From Lingula anatina (taxonomy: Eukaryota > Brachiopoda > Lingulata > Lingulida > Lingulidae): a stretch of DNA of 64,000 nt. The notes under the pieces were generated by a model, which saw only the letters and a list, made by a program, of their open reading frames with translations, was not told the origin of the DNA and did no database searches. Shown piece after piece: positions 61,351 through 64,000 of the stretch. The position numbers were made by a program, and so were the translations under genes. Position 1 is the first letter of the stretch, and every line of letters starts with the position of its first letter. The stretch spans positions 388,538 to 452,537 of the forward strand of contig NW_019774181.1 in the NCBI RefSeq assembly GCF_001039355.2, read 5' to 3'.

Positions 61351-63188
61351 TTAACATGTTTATACAAAAACTATGTAATTTTTAAAGCTAAAAACCCAGT
61401 CAATCAACTCCCGTAGAAGAACTTCTCTTGATATACCTATTTCTGCATTCTATAGCATATATCCATAATAATGCTATTTCCATTCCTATCTCAGGCCCTG
61501 AGCACCCAGCAGCTGGTCTACATTGCCATACAGATCATACGTGGAGTCCAGTATTTACACAGGAAGAGAATCATTCACAAAGACATAGCAGCCAGGAACT
61601 GTATGTGAGTACACTCTTTGTGGTCTTCAAGGGGACTCCATTTCACAAAGTGATTTTAGTGGAAAAAAAGTTCTTCACAAAGACTTTCAGTAATTTGTCT
61701 AAGTTCTGTTTCACAAAGATTGCTAACATAATCCCCTTCTTTATTTTGTCATGTGAGCTTTTCTTCCAACTGTGATTCTCAGTTTCACTGAGGACAGTAG
61801 CCCATTGATGTTTGTTAACCAGAGTGAAGGTTTCGTACTTGACCTTTTGCTTGGTTATAGAGAACAATGATCTTAAAAAATTTTAATTTGGTATTATTAG
61901 TAATAAATGTCCATTTTTTTTTCCAAGAATCGACCATAATCTTGGTATCAGGCTCACGGACATGGCGTTGAGTCGAGACATTTTCCCCAATGACTACCAC
62001 TGCCTAGGAGACAATGAGAACCGACCAATCAAATGGCTGGCTATTGAAGCTCTCGTTGATCGAAAGTTTTCGCAAGCCAGTGATGTGGTAAGTTGTCATC
62101 TAAAAGTATAGATATTAAATTAATAATTTGAACAGACTGAATAAAATGTACTCAGAACGTGTGTTGGAAAAATTCACTTTGTGTATTGATGAAAGACTTT
62201 GGAAGTTCTTCATTTTTTACCACCCGGCATGCTTCTGATTGCCTTTTCAATGATGACACTATTGTTACAATCAAAATTTATAACAAGAAAGTTAAAAGGA
62301 AAATTATTCTCAGGATCTTTCTCAACTTAAGAATTTGAATATTAAGTTCTGTTTGCTTGTTAGTCTAGTTTAAGTTTTTTTAGATTTCCTATTTTTCTTA
62401 TCAAATGATTATTTCCTCAACTTTTAGAGTCAAATAAGAGGCTTTTGGGTTCTTGTAACATGCTTATATAAATCAATATAAATGCTGTCATTCTGATTTA
62501 TGTAAGTAAATTTCATTTGAGAAGTTTGCTAAAACATCTTATTAATGTTCTTCTTGTAGTGGTCATTTGGGGTAACACTCTGGGAACTGATGACCCTTGG
62601 TCAGACGCCGTACGCTGACGTGGACCCGTTTGAGATGGCGGCCTATCTCAGGGAGGGGTACAGGATATCGCAGCCAGTCAACTGTCCTGATGAGCTGTAC
62701 GTTGTAGAACATGCATGCACAATGAGATTAACATTTCCTGGTTGATATATTGTAGAGGAAGAATTCATTTCAGATTTGTTTTTTAGTAATACACCTGTGT
62801 TGTCTTAAGAATCTTCAAATGAACATCAATCTAATTGGATAATGCAGTGTAAAGCATGAAATATTGCATGTTTTATTTTTTTTTATGAAACTATAGTCCA
62901 ATTTTACATTAAATGGTTTGTTCAAACCATTGCTAAAAATCAGTTCATTTTCTGTGTCAGTATTTTAACCCAAGTACTGTACTCAAGGTTGAACACAATA
63001 TGCAAATTTTGTTTTATGATAATTATTATTGTTAATTTATAAAAAGATGAATGACTTTCAACATGTCTTTCTCCAGGTTTGCAGTAATGGCGTGTTGCTG
63101 GGCACTGTCTGCTGACGAGAGACCCAAGTTTGCTCAACTCCTGGTGTGTTTGCAGGACTTCTATGCAGCACTGGGGAGGTTCATTTGA
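38483..63188 (+). CDS. RYK: RYK/Derailed Wnt co-receptor (WIF domain, TM, tyrosine pseudokinase)
   Basis: Coding exons: 38483-38594, 48933-49066, 55983-56088, 57404-57541, 58978-59058, 59528-59675, 60132-60346, 60514-60606, 60931-61109, 61495-61604, 61928-62087, 62560-62696, 63077-63188. All are GT-AG and phase-consistent, giving 574 residues (human about 607). Order: signal peptide (about 1-22), WIF domain (LNLYMDREETRKLLG through NYELYYVREGIINTYALSFN to residue about 160), a basic KRKK site with Cys as at the human KRRK cleavage site, a TM segment (about 203-228), a juxtamembrane region, then the kinase fold (about 302-571). The kinase carries GTFGKIYNG (312-320), YIK Lys339, HKDIAARN (430-437), and DMA (450-452) in place of DFG. 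The conserved DYHCLGDNENRPIKW and DVWSFGVTLWELMTLGQTPY blocks identify RYK. Family knowledge: binds Wnt through WIF, signals in axon guidance and polarity, catalytically weak or dead. It ends GRFI, a hydrophobic C-terminus that could bind PDZ domains. Confidence 0.97.
40194..40219. repeat. (CT)n microsatellite
   Basis: Dinucleotide run inside RYK intron 1. Confidence 0.95.
41392..41690. repeat. Degenerate tandem repeat, about three units of 100-110 bp
   Basis: Units begin near 41392 (CCATTGCCCCAGGGGAGAA), 41501 (ACCAATGCCCTAGAGGGAGA) and 41602 (CCTGTGCCCAAAGGGAAGAA). Each continues with an AGTC/AATCCA.GA..GGGGC segment at a similar distance. The units have decayed by substitutions and small indels. 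Confidence 0.6.
43449..43510. repeat. (CT)n microsatellite
   Basis: Long, nearly uninterrupted dinucleotide run in RYK intron 1. Confidence 0.95.
45380..45547. mobile_element. Diverged relative of the CAGGCCCGTAGCC MITE-like element
   Basis: Begins CAGGCCCATAGTCAGCAATTT, which matches the reverse complement of the right end of the element at 20983-21153 (AAATTGCTGGCTACGGGCCTG) with few changes. It continues with a matching CCTTCATGTACCTAG segment. The far end has decayed (GTTGGGGGTTGGC). Confidence 0.65.
47091..47130. repeat. Imperfect (CT)n tract
   Basis: CT-rich run broken by a few other bases, in RYK intron 1. Confidence 0.85.
47315..47868. mobile_element. 554-bp MITE-like element with GTTCACACTAC termini
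   Basis: The left end ATACCCCGTTCACACTAC and right end GTAGTGTGAATGGGGTAT are inverted repeats with one mismatch. Sub-terminal parts also pair (GTGTGAACGCAA near both ends; AATGCGCATTTT near both ends; TCCGGAT / ATTCGGAT segments). The right end is followed by TTAA; the left is preceded by CTT. No transposase frame. Confidence 0.75.
49043..49250 (+). repeat. Partial tandem duplication of the RYK exon 2 end and donor
   Basis: Copy 1 at 49043-49120 spans the last 24 coding bases of exon 2, the donor and intron sequence up to a G run. Copy 2 at 49175-49250 (offset 132 bp) repeats CAAAG.CT...AAAGCAGC.TGCAGT, then GG.GGGTGGGG..TTTTT, GGGGTGAAA.GGGGG. In copy 2 the donor GTGAGT has become GTATTA, so it is non-functional. 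Confidence 0.65.
52560..52830. repeat. Weak degenerate repeats (AAGCCTGTA..AGAGGCT motif)
   Basis: The motif GAAGCTTGTAAAGAGGCTAT near 52567 recurs as AAGCCTGTAGAAGAGGCTAT near 52643 and AAGCCTGTAAGAGAGGCTTT near 52765. The spacing is uneven and the units are diverged. Confidence 0.45.
54205..54290. repeat. (TA)n followed by (TTTA)n
   Basis: Simple AT tract in RYK intron 2: a dinucleotide run to about 54239, then TTTA tetranucleotides. Confidence 0.95.
55150..55198. repeat. (GA)n microsatellite
   Basis: Perfect dinucleotide run in RYK intron 2. Confidence 0.95.
56257..56330. repeat. (CT)n(CA)n microsatellite
   Basis: Compound run in RYK intron 3. Open frames through it on both strands are repeat artefacts. 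Confidence 0.95.
57129..57393. repeat. Degenerate minisatellite before RYK exon 4
   Basis: Seven or more copies of an ACTGTCACACCCAACACA-like core, spaced roughly 30-45 bp, with variable tails (CAATTTTAGCCATG / CAATTTTGGTTAAG). It ends about 10 bp before exon 4, just upstream of the polypyrimidine tract. Confidence 0.75.
57542..58977 (+). other. Intron 4 of RYK
   Basis: Donor GTAAGG, acceptor TATTTCAG, phase 1. It contains a CA/GA microsatellite at 58716-58806. The short open frame near 57854-58057 has no acceptable splice phase with the flanking exons and no resemblance to RYK. Confidence 0.7.
58716..58806. repeat. (CA)n(GA)n compound microsatellite
   Basis: CA-type repeats followed by GA/G-rich repeats in RYK intron 4. 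Confidence 0.95.
59310..59378. repeat. (CT)n microsatellite
   Basis: Long dinucleotide run in RYK intron 5. Confidence 0.95.
61117..61199. repeat. (GT)n microsatellite next to a RYK splice donor
   Basis: The run starts about 7 bp after the donor of exon 9 (AAG|GTAGGTGTG). Polymorphic TG tracts near donors are known in other genes to alter splicing; any such effect here is unknown. Confidence 0.95.
61293..61351. repeat. (CT)n(CA)n microsatellite
   Basis: Compound run in RYK intron 9. Confidence 0.95.
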
Positions 63189-64000
63189 AATATGTGGAAA
63201 GAAAAAGAAAGAAAGGAAGCAGGTTGTAGCATTTGAAAGTCTCCAGCCATTTCCACCTTGACAGCATTTATGAAGTCTAGAAGAGAGGAAAAGTGAAGTC
63301 CATCCAGTTCAACCGGAGTTATTAATCTGAAATCTTTGATGAAAAAAGGAAGAAAAGAAAGAGAAGTAGATTGCGGTTACTGTAGACTTTAAAGCAGGAT
63401 TTTGGAAGATGCTACACACAGCAGCATTTATTAGAATTGCCACGCGAAGGATATCGGAGACAGTCACCGGTTTCAGAGAGCTGTCATTTTAACTGACAGT
63501 TTCTAATGGAAGTGTATTGAAAGTGGGATAAAACCACATCCTGCAGTCAGGGTTGTAGGTCAGCATTACAGAGAAAATATCAAGAAAAATTTATATCATT
63601 CATTGGTGGGGTGGGGGGGAGATTTTGACAGCTATTAATTTAAAAGGTTTTATTCAGGGTCCATTTGAGACAGTAATGATATTTATTTAACTAGTAGTTA
63701 AGGATTAACTTTTCTCCATCCAGTAACCAACAAGGATACCCTGGCTGTTGCTGAATGCTGAGGATGGGGTGTAATTATGGCAGACAAGACAATGCGTTTG
63801 TATTAATACAACAGAAGCTTCAAAGATGCAATGCACAATATCATTCAAAAATACAACCATTCATCAGTGTGAGGTCAGGGGCAGAACTGAAGATGTGAAT
63901 AGATTTGATAGCTTTGTTAAACAGTTATACTGGCAGTTAGCATGGAAAACGGGAGATGACAATCAAAGTTTCATGAGACAGCGATGTTTTTTTTTTTTTT
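63189..64000 (+). other. 3' UTR / downstream region of RYK
   Basis: The sequence after the TGA at 63186-63188 runs to the window edge. It has no further exon-like frame. I see no certain polyadenylation signal before the terminal T run at 63989-64000, so the transcript end may be outside. Confidence 0.5.

Noticed and set aside
61095-61416. Open frames rich in Cys/Val or His/Thr
   Set aside because: Pure translations of (GT)n, (CA)n and (CT)n microsatellites.

Overview
This is eukaryotic, AT-rich, intron-rich genomic DNA, most likely from a mollusc and probably a bivalve. Coding exons are bounded by GT/AG introns. The genes are animal-specific (RYK receptor, CWC15). A bacteriophage-type (GH24) lysozyme with a secretion signal is present, a gene type known from bivalves. 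Short MITE-like elements, microsatellites and a tandem satellite fill the non-coding DNA. The species assignment is inference.

Layout. (1) About 1-18,760, + strand: one large 25-exon gene for a membrane protein with two EGF-like modules, three 25-residue TNFR-like cysteine repeats, a long cysteine-containing ectodomain and a multi-pass C-terminal half. I do not recognise the family. Its 5' end may lie outside the window. (2) 19,600-29,731: a repeat-rich block with no protein gene. It holds four full-length U1 snRNA genes on the minus strand (one solitary, three in a tandem array of about 1 kb units), a 73-bp satellite with a 146-bp higher-order period broken by a run of N, several MITE-like elements and a dead Tc1/mariner transposase. 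A 221-bp element occurs on both sides of the three-copy array in opposite orientations. (3) 31,685-32,686, + strand: a single-coding-exon secreted GH24 lysozyme with an added granulin-like cysteine-rich tail. (4) 34,276-37,046, minus strand: CWC15, a spliceosome-associated protein, complete in six coding exons. (5) 38,483-63,188, + strand: the complete 13-coding-exon RYK/Derailed Wnt co-receptor (WIF domain, one TM segment, tyrosine pseudokinase), with a 10.3-kb first intron. CWC15 and RYK are divergently arranged with about 1.4 kb between their start codons.

The genes do not form a functional unit. U1 snRNA and CWC15 are both splicing components, but their proximity is probably coincidental. 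The observations most worth following up are the GH24-granulin fusion, the unrecognised EGF/TNFR-repeat multi-pass protein, the U1 array with a promoter element fixed at the same position in all four copies, and a decayed duplicate of the end of RYK exon 2.
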